Assembly (NCBI RefSeq): GCF_001953955.1
Contig: NZ_CP019300.1
Span: 1,178,001-1,242,000 of the forward strand
Origin: Prevotella intermedia ATCC 25611 = DSM 20706
GTDB taxonomy: Bacteria; Bacteroidota; Bacteroidia; Bacteroidales; Bacteroidaceae
Length of the DNA stretch: 64,000 nucleotides
Direction of reading: 5' to 3'
Part shown: one piece after another, positions 38,406 through 47,496 of the stretch
How positions within the stretch are numbered: the stretch's first letter is position 1
Layout of the letters: each line of letters opens with the position of its first letter
Notes under the pieces: generated by a model
The model's input: only the letters and a program-made list of their open reading frames with translations
What the model was told of the DNA's origin: nothing
The model's database searches: none
Program-made: the position numbers and the translations under genes

Positions 38406-38503
38406 AGAAAATGTTTTTTATATTATTATTTTATCTTGAAGTATTCATACACTTGCAAGGTCTTCTTTAAATTAAAAGGTTCACCTATACTAAGAACTTT
38501 AAA

Positions 38504-40153
38504 TTATTTGTTTACTCGCTTTGTTCCATTTTGGATAACGATTCCCTTGTAGCCCTTCTGTACACGCTGACCAACAGCATTATACATCGGATATTCTTTC
38601 TGGAGAGTTGGTTTATTGATATTGTCAATACCTGCGGTTATATCTCCTTGAACAACGGTGAGAGGTTTGTTAGACACAACACCTTTACCGTGAATCAAGA
38701 TGTCGCATTTACGACCTTGAACATTTGATGGGAGAGCCTCGCAAGTAAATTTAACGACAGTCAGTCCATAGTCTTTGTAACTCTCTTCGTCTATAGTGTA
38801 TCCCTTAATCCAACTTGCCATTCCAGACAATGTGTACTGTTCTTGTTTCTTCTCATCGTACCATGTTCCGTTGAGTTGGGCAACAGCACCAGGGAATACC
38901 ATACCTTGTGTACAGGTTGTTTGCCCCATTGTACCCTCATTGTTCATTTGAACGAGGCCATAGTTAAAAGAAGTAGCACTGCCTTCGTCTACATATCCGT
39001 TGGCATAGTCAAACTTTGCTGAGAAGGTAACGCCCAGTGCGATGTTGCTATCAGCATAGATATTAGCTGTTTTCTTATTGCCGTCTTTAGTAGTTATAAG
39101 GCAAAGAGCTGGATTCAACACCTTATTATAATAAGGAATTCCAACACCTGACAAGCCCATATCAACACCTGCTTGGTCAAATCCACGTACTATAACGGCC
39201 AATTCTTTGTCAATGAGGAAGCCTTTGTCTTTAGGATAGAATACAGCGGCAAACTTATTATAGGTCTTTCCATTACTATCATTGATGGGGTCGTTTGCTT
39301 CAAGGTTGTCAGCCGTGCATTTAAGCTCAGCAAGAATTTCGCTTCCAGGCTTTTTAAGACCCTGTGCATCTGTCTCTACATTGGTTATGAGCATCGTCAA
39401 TTCTGTTCCTTTGGGCAGTGGCGTGCTACTCTTGGAGATAGCAGTTAGGAAGATATCCTCCACCCACAGTGGAGCCATAGGCTTTTCAAGGACTTGTTGC
39501 ACACCACGTGAAGTGTACTGTCCGCCAGATATCGTGCCCGAACCGAAGAGATAACCGTTGTCCATACCACCAAGGAAATAACCGTTTACCTTGTCGTCAG
39601 TGAATTGTAAAGGACGAATATGAGTTTCTGTACCTGTCAGCGTACCGCTCTTGATTCGTGGGTACCAATACATCACAGCGGGGAGGTCATAATCGAGTGG
39701 TCCCCAATGAGGATTCTCTTCCGAGAGCGTAAAGCTATCGGTACCACAAACGATGGTAGGAAGTGCATCGGCTCCATTGAAGCGAGATGTCAGATAGAAG
39801 TTTCCTTCGTTGTCGATACTGAAAGATTTTCCAGTTTGTCCTGTTCGGTCAAATGAGGTACAATTGCCATTCATATCGTAAATATTCTGATGCCAAAAGA
39901 GTTGTGTACTCTTTGGGGCGACAGGTACAAACTTTGCTGTGCCGTAGCCTGGTACGTAGAGATAGCTCGTACCGACCATCTTACCAGTTTTAGGTGTGGC
40001 TTCGAATAATGCGCCTGCAGGCTTGAGATAATAGACTGACTTTTGTGCAGCCTTTTTGGGCGACTGCTTTCCTACATAAACAGCTTTACTTTGTGAAAAT
40101 GCCGTTGTGGCAATCGCCATAACGAACATACTAGAGAATAACTTTTTAATCAT
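38504..40153 (-). CDS. Secreted protein with T9SS-like C-terminal signal
   Basis: 549 residues. Signal peptide 1-20 (ending AFSQ). I do not recognise a catalytic domain; the body is beta-rich and glycine/threonine-rich. The C-terminal ~60 residues (YPMYNAVGQRVQKGYKGIVI) fit the short T9SS sorting domain common in Prevotella. It lies just upstream of the 1007-residue protein gene, about 100 bp apart, and the two may be co-expressed. Confidence 0.75.
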   Translation of the reverse strand: MIKKLFSSMFVMAIATTAFSQSKAVYVGKQSPKKAAQKSVYYLKPAGALFEATPKTGKMVGTSYLYVPGYGTAKFVPVAPKSTQLFWHQNIYDMNGNCTSFDRTGQTGKSFSIDNEGNFYLTSRFNGADALPTIVCGTDSFTLSEENPHWGPLDYDLPAVMYWYPRIKSGTLTGTETHIRPLQFTDDKVNGYFLGGMDNGYLFGSGTISGGQYTSRGVQQVLEKPMAPLWVEDIFLTAISKSSTPLPKGTELTMLITNVETDAQGLKKPGSEILAELKCTADNLEANDPINDSNGKTYNKFAAVFYPKDKGFLIDKELAVIVRGFDQAGVDMGLSGVGIPYYNKVLNPALCLITTKDGNKKTANIYADSNIALGVTFSAKFDYANGYVDEGSATSFNYGLVQMNNEGTMGQTTCTQGMVFPGAVAQLNGTWYDEKKQEQYTLSGMASWIKGYTIDEESYKDYGLTVVKFTCEALPSNVQGRKCDILIHGKGVVSNKPLTVVQGDITAGIDNINKPTLQKEYPMYNAVGQRVQKGYKGIVIQNGTKRVNK

Positions 40154-40565
40154 AGATAATAAATTTAAAAATTAAGTTAATATAGTATAAGGGTTAGTGA
40201 ACCAATGTCCATTTTTCGCCTTTCAACAAGGCTTATAGCGTCGCAAATGATATTTATCTTATCAGGATTTATTCGGCAGTTCTCGTTAGACTCATACCTT
40301 AAAATCCTTAAAATATGCATCACGGTTGAGTTCTGAAACTATAAAAACATGGTATCCTGCTAATTTTTGCTTTTAAATAGCAAGATAGCATATTATTTAC
40401 AGTTACCTTTATTCCTCTTACTTATTTGTACTTTTTCATAATATCGTAAAGATAAAAAAAAAAAAATAAACCCCCAAAACTTTTTGTTTATTTTTTCTAA
40501 ATTTTGCAACTTTTACGTCTTTATGAATAAAGATTATCGTTTTATTGGCAGTAAAATAAAAGAGG
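40154..40565 (-). other. AT-rich upstream region of the secreted protein genes
   Basis: No gene is visible. It contains a run of 13 A (about 40454-40466), and on the minus strand TATCTTTA (around 40445-40452), one base off the -7 consensus, which would give a ~290 nt leader to the gene at 40153. The right end borders the IS3 remnant. Confidence 0.35.
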
Positions 40566-40586
40566 GTGTGTTCTAAATGATATGAA

Positions 40587-40620
40587 CCCCGAAAGTTAGA
40601 CAAAAAACTTTCGGGGTTTT
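40587..40620 (+). terminator. Hairpin terminator inside the IS3 left end
   Basis: CCCCGAAAGTT (40587-40597) pairs perfectly with AACTTTCGGGG (40606-40616), followed by TTTT, just before the orfA ATG. In such a position it would block read-through from outside into the transposase gene. Confidence 0.7.
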
Positions 40621-40623
40621 ATT

Positions 40624-41046
40624 ATGAGTATTAAGAATAGAAAGAAACACGATTTGGAAGATTTGCAAAAGTATATGTATCTTCTTGATGACGGTCATTC
40701 ATTTGAGAGTATCCATACTACATATGGTATAAATACGGAACATCTAAAAGTCTTACGTTCAAGATACCTCCAACAGGGTCCAGGCGGCTTGCAAAAAGGT
40801 AAAAATATCAAGACTGATTTTGCATTAAAGAAACAAATTGTCCTTGAAATTGAGAAAAAGCACTTAACTTTGCACGCAGCCTCGTTAAAGTTTGGAGCAG
40901 CTCCTCAAACCATAAGTAGATGGTTAAAAGCATATCGTGAGGAAGGTTTGTCAGCTCTTGGCAAATTTAAAAGGCGAGGCAGACCACCAGACATGGGCAG
41001 ACCGAAAAAGAACAGCAAGCCTCTCAGCGAGTTGGAGAAACTTTAA
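40624..41046 (+). CDS. IS3-family OrfA-like helix-turn-helix protein
   Basis: 140 residues with two HTH units: about 12-55 and 70-110 (LTLHAASLKFGAAPQTISRWLKAYREEG). Typical of IS150-group OrfA, which binds the IS ends. The frame stops at the deletion point (ELEKL then stop) so the normal leucine-zipper tail and frameshift into OrfB are lost. Confidence 0.8.
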   Translation: MSIKNRKKHDLEDLQKYMYLLDDGHSFESIHTTYGINTEHLKVLRSRYLQQGPGGLQKGKNIKTDFALKKQIVLEIEKKHLTLHAASLKFGAAPQTISRWLKAYREEGLSALGKFKRRGRPPDMGRPKKNSKPLSELEKL

Positions 41047-41602
41047 GGCATCAACTCCAAACCAGAAATGGACAACAGATGTCACGCAAGTATGCATACA
41101 TGGTGTCAAGACGTATCTGTCTCCTATAATGGATATGTTTAACGGTGAAATCATTGCATACACCATATCAAGAAGTCCCAACTTGAAAATGACCATAGAT
41201 ATGCTGAAATCTGCATTTAGGAAACAGGCAAAATTTAATGGGCTGATTATGCACTCTGATCAGGGATGGCACTATCAGCACGGAATGTACCAGAAGATGC
41301 TTAAAGATAAAGGTATAGTACAGAGCATGTCTCGGAAGGGAAATTGCTTGGATAACTCCATGATGGAGAATTTCTTCGGATTAATGAAGAATGAGCTTCT
41401 ATATGTGAATCATTTCGATTTATTGCTGTCTGGTAAACCTTTTTGTTACTTTTGTTTTCTTGGTCAAAACTTCAATAACATGGTCAAAAGTACACATTTT
41501 ATCGGGCAAATGCAAGAAAAGGTTGATTTATGTAGATTGATGGTAAGTGATTTAGAATGTGTGAGAAACACGGATTTATGCCGTGAATTGCTTAGAGGAT
41601 GA
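41036..41602 (+). pseudogene. IS3-family OrfB transposase remnant
   Basis: From NFKASTPNQKWTTDVTQ the frame follows an rve/DDE integrase core with D in WTTDVT, D in HSDQGWHYQ and E in MMENFFGLMK. The N-terminal HTH_21 part is deleted and the C-terminus after YVNHFDL is replaced by unrelated sequence that runs on to 41602. All three acidic residues remain, but the protein should not be functional. Confidence 0.75.
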
Positions 41603-41778
41603 AAGTGCAGAAAATGCGGATTTGTGCAAAAGATACGTTACCAAATCGTTAGTCAAATGTGAAAGGATGTAGACAGGTAACAGGAAGCAGTTAGCACAAT
41701 AGTAAGGATTTCTACTGATATGGTGTTTATGCACTGAATCACAATGTTTTGCATAGCTGAAAACGCTTCAAAAGCGGG

Positions 41779-41786
41779 TAACTTTG
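41779..41786 (+). promoter_or_regulatory. -7 box before the first recombinase gene
   Basis: TAACTTTG, 19 bp before the ATG at 41806; the nearest TTTG upstream (41748) is too far for an ideal -33 box. Confidence 0.45.
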
Positions 41787-41805
41787 CCCACAAAAACAGA
41801 AGCGT

Positions 41806-43031
41806 ATGCAAAAAGGGAAAATGAAGGTGTTGCTCTACCTCAAAAAGAGCGGTTTGGACAAGTCGGGGCAGGCTCCGATAATGGGACGGATAACCTATAA
41901 TCGCACGATGGCTCAATTCAGCAGTAAGCTGTCGTGCAATCCCAAGTTGTGGAATGTGCGAGAGAGCCGATTGAATGGCAAGAGCCGTGAAGCAGTGGCA
42001 ACCAATGCAAAGTTGGAACAACTGCTTCTCTCTGTACAACGAGCGTACCAAACGCTTTGTGATAGAGGTATAGAGTTCTCTGCAAAAGACATCAAGGAGC
42101 AGTTCCAAGGCTCAATGCAGAACCGCACTACGTTCTTGCAACGCTACGACCAGATGGTAGAAGACGAGAAGCAATTGGTTGGCGTGGAGATTTCGGCACG
42201 TTGGCACTCGATGTATTACATGCTCCGAAAGCATCTGCAAGTCTTTATACAAGAGCGATACCATACCGGCGACATTACCTTTGGGCAACTAACCGAGGAA
42301 TTCTTGGACGGCTTGCATGAATACAGCGTGGGAAAACATGGTCATTCACAGAGTTATTACCGCAAGATGGCATTGGCGGTCAAGAAAGTATGCCGTTTGG
42401 CTTTTCGCGAGGGTATCATAGACCGTCCTTTCACCTTGTCAAGATAGACAGAGGAGAGAGTAAACTGCCCAGAGCGTTGGACAGGGCTTCTTTTGATAGG
42501 ATAAAGCAAGTCAGATTAGAAGAGGAGGAAACAGAAATGACACTTGCCCGTAACCTTTTCCTGTTCACCTGCTACACAGGCACAGCCTTTTGCGACATGA
42601 CGAATCTGCGCAAGGAACATCTTGTGCAGGATGATGCAGGTGCTATGTGGCTTAAATTCAGAAGGCAAAAGACAAACACCCTTTGTCGGGTAAAACTTCT
42701 TCCCCAAGCCGTTGCTCTGCTTGATACATACCATTCGAATGAATGGGACACGCTTTTACCGAGTATCAGCTACGAGGCCTATCGTTTCCTATTGAAAGCC
42801 CTGCAACTGAGAGCAGGAATTGCCTTTCCCTTGACCGCACATATCGGACGGCACACCTTTGCGACATTGATTACCTTGGAACGTGGCGTTCCCATCGAAA
42901 CGGTAAGCCGAATGCTGGGACATAGCAGCATCCAAACGACCGAGCGTTATGCCCATGTAACACCGAAGAAAGTATTTGAGGAATTTGGTCGCTTTCTCTC
43001 TTTTACAGAAGATTTAACCCTTAGCCTTTGA
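41806..43031 (+). pseudogene. Tyrosine recombinase 1 (frameshifted integrase)
   Basis: Two overlapping frames make one Bacteroidetes-type integrase of ~405 residues. The first part (41806 to ~42430) has the arm-binding and SAM-like core-binding domains; the second (from ~42432 to 43031) has the catalytic domain with R in GTAFCDMTNLRKEHL, HIGRHTFATL, LGHSSIQTTERYAHV. The frames meet at CCTTTCACC (42427-42435), where one missing base turns DRPFHLVKID into DRPFTLSR and a stop. All catalytic residues are present, so a single indel (or sequencing error) separates this from an intact gene. Confidence 0.85.
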
Positions 43032-43035
43032 GATT

Positions 43036-44209
43036 ATGCGCAGTACATTCAACATTTTATTCTACATCAATCGCAGTAAATTGAGAACGGATGGCACAAC
43101 GGCAATCCTTTGCCGTATTACGATAGACGGCTCAAAAGTCGTGATGTCCACAGGAGAAAATATTTCGCCCAGCGATTGGAGCGTAAAGCGACAAGAAACG
43201 AACGACAAGCAGCAGAACCTACGCTTGCATTCTTTTCGTGAGAAGATTGAACAGGGATACGATACATTGCTCTTACAATTTGGCGCAGTGAGTACCGAAT
43301 TGCTTAAAAACCACTTGCAAGGTGTCGGAGCAAATCCGACCACATTGCTTGCCTTTAGCCGTGAGGAGCTGTCAATCGTTCAATCCACAAGGGCTTCAAG
43401 CACTTACCAAAGCTGTCGTAGTTATCACAGGCAGTTGGAAAGCTTTGTGAAAAGTAAAGGCATAGCGGATACTCCTCTGGCAACTCTCACAATGGTTTTT
43501 TTTCGATGATTATCGCATCTACTTCAAGCGAAAAGGCTATGCCTTATCCTCAACGAAACAAAATCTCTTTTGGTTGAGTCGGTTGATGTATAGAGCTGTG
43601 AGCCAGCAAACCATTCGTTATAATCCTTTTGAGGGTGCCAAGTATGAACGAGTGGAGCGAAAAATTCGCTGTCTGGGCAAGACGGATGTCGCCCGTCTAT
43701 TGGCTATGCCTTTGCAAAATGAACAGGCGGAATTTGTGCGGAGGATTTTTCTTTTCTCCGTATTCACAGGATTGGCTTTTGCCGATGTGAACAAGTTAAG
43801 GTATTGTGATATTGAGACAAACAATGCAGGGGTACGCTATATCCGTCAGTACAGAAAGAAGACAGGTGTGGAGAGCATCACGCCCCTGCACCCGATAGCC
43901 GAGCAAATACTCTCGCTCTACCCACTGAAAGACAAGACAGAGGATAACCCAATCTTTGCAACCTCGCAGAGCAGAATGCAGATAGGTATGCATCTCAAGG
44001 CTGTTGGTTTGGCTTGTGGCATTTGCCAAAACCTTTCCTTTCATGTAGCACGCCATACATTCGGCACGCTGACATTGGAGGCAGGCATTCCGATAGAGAG
44101 TATCGCCAAGATGATGGGGCATTCCTCTATTGCCAGCACACAAATCTATGCCCAAATCACTGACCAAAAGATTTCAAGGGATATGGACAGGCTGATGGAG
44201 AAAATGTGA
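43036..44209 (+). pseudogene. Tyrosine recombinase 2 (frameshifted integrase)
   Basis: Begins 4 bp after recombinase 1 and is of the same type. N-terminal part 43036-43500, catalytic part to 44209 with FTGLAFADVNKLRY, HVARHTFGTL, MMGHSSIASTQIYAQI. The frame breaks in a run of eight T (43496-43503), after which FDDYRIYFKRKGYALSS continues in another frame. Paired tyrosine recombinases of this kind mark Bacteroidetes integrative elements. Phase variation at the T8 tract is an alternative to decay. Confidence 0.85.
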
Positions 44210-44218
44210 GATAAAAAA

Positions 44219-44262
44219 CGAGTGAAGGAAATGTAATATAGCAATTCTCCTTCACTCGAACT
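44219..44262. terminator. Bidirectional terminator between recombinase 2 and the YqhA-like gene
   Basis: CGAGTGAAGGA (44219-44229) pairs with TCCTTCACTCG (44248-44258); A-rich before and T-rich after, so it can serve both convergent transcripts. Confidence 0.8.
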
Positions 44263-44281
44263 TTTATTCTCTATCCTGCAT

Positions 44282-44794
44282 TTAATGTTGTGTATGCCCG
44301 ATTTTATCCATATATGTAATGCCCAAAGCGGATAAAACGAATACGATATGAATGCTAATTTGCATTATCGTATGTTGTGTGTCAATATTCTCAGCTACAA
44401 ACGTTTCCAATAAATGAACGGCAGAAATACTGATTAGCGAAATCATCAATTTGTGCTTTAATGCATTTGGATTTATCTTACCAAGATAACCGAACTGATT
44501 ACTATCCTTGTCTTTCTCAATAATCTCCAGTCTGCTGACAAACGACCAGTATCCTCCAATTACGCACACAATGATTAAATTCAAAACCATTGAAACATCC
44601 ACAATACCTATGGCCAGCATAAGCATCGTTTCTTCTGTGAAAGTCTCTATGTTTATCAGGCTATGTATGACTTCTTTACAAAAAACGTAAGAATACATTC
44701 CCATCACGACGCACATACCAAGATATACAGGAACTTGAAGCCATCTACTTTGAAAGACACACCACTCTATAGCCTTTTCTAATTTATTACTCAT
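44282..44794 (-). CDS. YqhA/UPF0114 family membrane protein
   Basis: 170 residues with four membrane helices (about 15-35, 52-80, 108-130, 140-158). Family pattern includes WLQVPVYLGMCV, MLAIGIVDVSMVLNLIIVCVIGG and LKHKLMISLISISAVHLLETF. Function unknown. Starts 10 bp after the DUF262 gene and shares its transcript, so it may act with it. Confidence 0.8.
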   Translation of the reverse strand: MSNKLEKAIEWCVFQSRWLQVPVYLGMCVVMGMYSYVFCKEVIHSLINIETFTEETMLMLAIGIVDVSMVLNLIIVCVIGGYWSFVSRLEIIEKDKDSNQFGYLGKINPNALKHKLMISLISISAVHLLETFVAENIDTQHTIMQISIHIVFVLSALGITYMDKIGHTQH

Positions 44795-44804
44795 GCTATT
44801 ATTT

Positions 44805-46499
44805 TTAAAGTGCTTGTATCAAAAAGTTGACTATCTTTAAGTGACGCTGATGAATTTTCTCTTTGTCCCAAAGTAGGTCATTCTCCGTCATTCTCTGAAC
44901 TTCTGACTGTTGTTGTAGGTATGTGTAACTATCACGCTTTATCTGAAATCTGCCATTGCTCAATGACATATTATGACTGCCAGACAGCAGCAAATAGTTG
45001 CCCAAACATTCCAAATATCGGTTATAGAACTCTTCATCATAAGGGCAATAACCATTATCAGCTTCTGTGTTTTCGGTTTGTGGTGCAATGTGCTCAAGGT
45101 GTGGAGTCGCAATGCTGTCATATCTGACAGGACTATAACCAGACTTTCCGCTTGCTATCAGATAGTTTTCGTATTTCCATAAGAGAATCTTTGCGGTTTG
45201 ATGATTCATCCCCATATTGAGGCAACGAGCAAGTTCTTCATTATTCCAAAATCCCCACCAATCATTTCGACTCTTCATCCATTCAATATGATTGACAACC
45301 GTCATAGCATTAGATTCCATTTCCTGATAGCATTTGTTGAGACGCCACAGTAAATTCGCACGAGTACCGATAATACGATTGCGCAAGAATATTTGTTCCA
45401 AAGATTTTGCCAATAGGTTTAGTCCATCTTGTTCCATACCATTACGCATGGCTTTAATAACAAATGGGAACATGATACCTTTGTCTGCCGACACCAACAA
45501 AGCATGATAGACCATATTTCCTTTTTCTTGCTGGAGGAATTTAGCAGCTTGGGTAAAGCAAGAAGCCAATAAACGTGTGAAGTCACGTATAAAAGCAATA
45601 CTATTGGCTTTACCTAAATGTTCATTTACAAAGTCTGTGGAGCTGATATCGTCCAAATTGTTTCTGAAAATCTTAACTGTGTAATTCAGGATATTATCTT
45701 CGTCAAGATAATCCTCTATTTGTGTAATTGATTTATAAATATACTGAAACCTTTCTGTTATTTCAGACAGTATAAGCTTTGTTTCCTCAAATGGTGCATG
45801 TAAATGTATGTGGTACATAAACTGCGCCTTGATGATTTCCAATTTGGTGGGTTTCTTCCCGCGGTTGTTTTGGAAAATAAACATCTGTACAGCCTCTGTG
45901 GCATCCTTAACTATGTGTGTAGTGCATGAGGCATGAGTGATGGCATTGAGAAGGGCTAATAGTTCTTTTTCTTCAATATCTGCAACTTGTGCTGTGAAAT
46001 AATCGAATGCAGCCACAATTCTCGCCTTTGAAAGCGTATCTATGTCGCTATGATTATTGGATGTTTGGTCTATCACATAGTCTCGGAACATCTGATTGTC
46101 GTAATCCACAGTAGAAAAACGATATTGACTTCGCTGTTTAATGGTGTTGCAATAGGATATATACAAGTCATCATCGAAATCTTCCACCTTGTCTATATTT
46201 CTAATTTCCTTCAATCGTTTATAGAGAGTAGACAGAAAGATAACAGTAGTTGTCAATCGCTGTTGTCCATCTATAATAGCATACTCATTCTCTCCTTTTT
46301 CCTCAAAAAGGAAATGTCCAAAATAGTATGGCGTAGAAGTATGACTATGTACATAATCCTGTAAATCTGATAGGAATATATTGACTTGCTTCGCACTTTT
46401 GTTTGCACTATCTGTGTCCCATGAATAAGCTCGCTGATAATTAGGCACACTAATAGACTTTCCTGCCAATAGTGTTGATATGTTTATTGATGATTCCAT
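44805..46499 (-). CDS. DUF262/DUF1524 protein (GmrSD-like type IV restriction family)
   Basis: 564 residues. N-terminal DUF262 with the ParB-like nucleotide motif DGQQR (residues 77-81, in AIIDGQQRLTTT). C-terminal DUF1524 with an HNH-type nuclease motif HLEHIAPQ (about residue 461) and NYLLLSGSHNMSLSNG. GmrSD proteins cleave modified phage DNA in an NTP-dependent manner; shorter DUF262-DUF1524 proteins are commonly found in defence loci. A defence role here is inference, supported by location on an integrative element. Confidence 0.8.
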   Translation of the reverse strand: MESSINISTLLAGKSISVPNYQRAYSWDTDSANKSAKQVNIFLSDLQDYVHSHTSTPYYFGHFLFEEKGENEYAIIDGQQRLTTTVIFLSTLYKRLKEIRNIDKVEDFDDDLYISYCNTIKQRSQYRFSTVDYDNQMFRDYVIDQTSNNHSDIDTLSKARIVAAFDYFTAQVADIEEKELLALLNAITHASCTTHIVKDATEAVQMFIFQNNRGKKPTKLEIIKAQFMYHIHLHAPFEETKLILSEITERFQYIYKSITQIEDYLDEDNILNYTVKIFRNNLDDISSTDFVNEHLGKANSIAFIRDFTRLLASCFTQAAKFLQQEKGNMVYHALLVSADKGIMFPFVIKAMRNGMEQDGLNLLAKSLEQIFLRNRIIGTRANLLWRLNKCYQEMESNAMTVVNHIEWMKSRNDWWGFWNNEELARCLNMGMNHQTAKILLWKYENYLIASGKSGYSPVRYDSIATPHLEHIAPQTENTEADNGYCPYDEEFYNRYLECLGNYLLLSGSHNMSLSNGRFQIKRDSYTYLQQQSEVQRMTENDLLWDKEKIHQRHLKIVNFLIQAL

Positions 46500-46523
46500 A
46501 AGTATTAAGCTATTGATTTGTCT

Positions 46524-46559
46524 CTTTCCCTACTTTATAAGTTCATAAAGTAGGGAAAG
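46524..46559. terminator. Strong stem-loop between the zinc-ribbon and DUF262 genes
   Basis: CTTTCCCTACTTTAT (46524-46538) pairs perfectly with ATAAAGTAGGGAAAG (46545-46559), loop 6 nt. It starts 8 bp beyond the zinc-ribbon stop. There is no T-run on the minus side, so termination there is less certain. Confidence 0.55.
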
Positions 46560-46566
46560 TTGTGTT

Positions 46567-46797
46567 TTAACGACTTAACTTGTTCCATTGATGCATACCA
46601 CCAGCCGTGCAACCAAAAGAACTTGGTGTTTTTTTGCTGTTAATAGTAATTCCGCATTTTTTGCATTGGTAAGTGATAGGGCCCAATTCGCCCAAGTCTT
46701 GCCATTGATGCATACCTCCTCTGAGGCAATTAAATGAACTTGGTGTTTTTTCACTTTGAATCAACGTACCACATTTTTTACACTGGTAATTCTTCAT
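46567..46797 (-). CDS. Small protein with two tandem zinc ribbons
   Basis: 76 residues from the ATG at 46797. Two ~32-residue repeats each read YQCKKCG, then KTPSSF, a cysteine and GGMHQW. The CxxC and a later Cys/His per repeat would bind zinc. I do not know the function. An earlier ATG in frame at 46827 lies inside the structured leader and is less likely. Preceded by a ~240 nt structured leader. Confidence 0.75.
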   Translation of the reverse strand: MKNYQCKKCGTLIQSEKTPSSFNCLRGGMHQWQDLGELGPITYQCKKCGITINSKKTPSSFGCTAGGMHQWNKLSR

Positions 46798-46803
46798 TAT
46801 TTT

Positions 46804-47040
46804 ATCCCTAATTCGTGTCGGGCACAACTTTGATTCCCATACAGTTCCTATTGGGTATTAGAATATATGCAGAAGCGTGGAACTGTATGCTCCACGTCTT
46901 AATGTACAGGTCCTGAGAAAACTTTTTGTGACAGATGTGGGAATAACAGCCCCACGCTATATGCGTGGAGACTATTACGACCTTTCTTGTAACATTGTTA
47001 GGAAGTTTCTCAGGCTTCGTGCATACAAGAATAGGGCATA
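46804..47040 (-). promoter_or_regulatory. Candidate structured leader RNA upstream of the zinc-ribbon gene
   Basis: Four nested or alternative pairings: outer stem 47029-47040 with 46802-46814 (two bulges); 47003-47014 with 46912-46924 (12 bp, one bulge); hairpin 46952-46957/46963-46968; and two competing hairpins, 46876-46881/46891-46896 and 46838-46848/46879-46889 (11 bp perfect), which share bases and exclude each other. The block ends about 7 nt before the ATG and lies downstream of a -7 box. It could be a cis-regulatory RNA; a recombination site is an alternative. Confidence 0.5.
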
Positions 47041-47087
47041 ACGCCTCTTTTTTACCAAAATGTATGAGCATATAATATGCTCAACTG

Positions 47088-47095
47088 CAAAGATA
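47088..47095 (-). promoter_or_regulatory. -7 box of the structured leader and zinc-ribbon gene
   Basis: Minus-strand TATCTTTG, about 290 bp before the zinc-ribbon ATG and about 48 bp before the outer stem of the structured leader. No clear -33 box. Confidence 0.5.
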
Positions 47096-47173
47096 TAAAT
47101 TTTCTGCGATATTCTGAAGGAAATAAAGATATTTAATGTAAAGCAGTAAAAATCAAGGGGAAATGAAAAAGAA

Positions 47174-47201
47174 AAACCTGCACCGTTATTGATGCAGGTT
47201 T
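47174..47201 (-). terminator. Terminator at the end of the HTH gene pair
   Basis: AAACCTGCA (47174-47182) pairs perfectly with TGCAGGTTT (47193-47201), and on the minus strand it is followed by TTCTTTTTC. The stop codon of the last HTH gene lies in the loop. Confidence 0.75.
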
Positions 47202-47488
47202 CTGTTTACATAATTTTCTTGCAAAATTCGTTGCAGGTCAGACAATCGGTAAAGTATCTTCCCTGCAATCTGCGTGTATGGGAAAATGCCTTTATCCCGA
47301 TAATCCTGCAAGGTTCGAGGAGAGAGGAACAGCCTTTCGCATATCTCTCTTCCTGTGAGATAGAGTTCTCCCTCGAACAGGGGACGGTGTGTCTGTGCTG
47401 TTGTCCGCACACGCTTTGTGAGGTTTCTGATGCCCGAAATGAGCTGTTTCATTTCGGGCATTTCTTTGCTGATGGTTTCGTATTCCAT
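47186..47488 (-). CDS. Excisionase-like helix-turn-helix protein
   Basis: 100 residues; the C-terminal half has a MerR/Xis-type HTH (GELYLTGREICERLFLSPRT, then LQDYRDKGIFPYTQIAGKILY). Such paired small HTH genes are typical of Bacteroidetes conjugative and mobilizable elements, where they control excision. Lies 8 bp after the other HTH gene. Confidence 0.75.
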   Translation of the reverse strand: MEYETISKEMPEMKQLISGIRNLTKRVRTTAQTHRPLFEGELYLTGREICERLFLSPRTLQDYRDKGIFPYTQIAGKILYRLSDLQRILQENYVNRNLHQ

Positions 47489-47496
47489 AGTTCGTT

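Larger units (their letters stand above)
40566..41420 (+). mobile_element. IS3-family (IS150-like) remnant, internally deleted and 3' truncated
   Basis: Carries an orfA-like gene (40624-41046) and the DDE part of orfB (from about 41036), but the N-terminal ~130 residues of OrfB and the last part of OrfB with the right end are missing. The left end begins near TGTGTTCTAAATGATATG. I find no matching right inverted repeat, so it is probably immobile. Confidence 0.75.

Noticed and set aside
46828..47040. Possible integron attC site in the structured leader
   Set aside because: No matching conserved R'/R'' core pair and no integron integrase nearby; the tyrosine recombinases are of another type.
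46808..47071. 87-codon open frame on the minus strand upstream of the zinc-ribbon gene
   Set aside because: It runs through the structured leader, has an implausible composition and no domain; the pairing pattern explains the sequence better.
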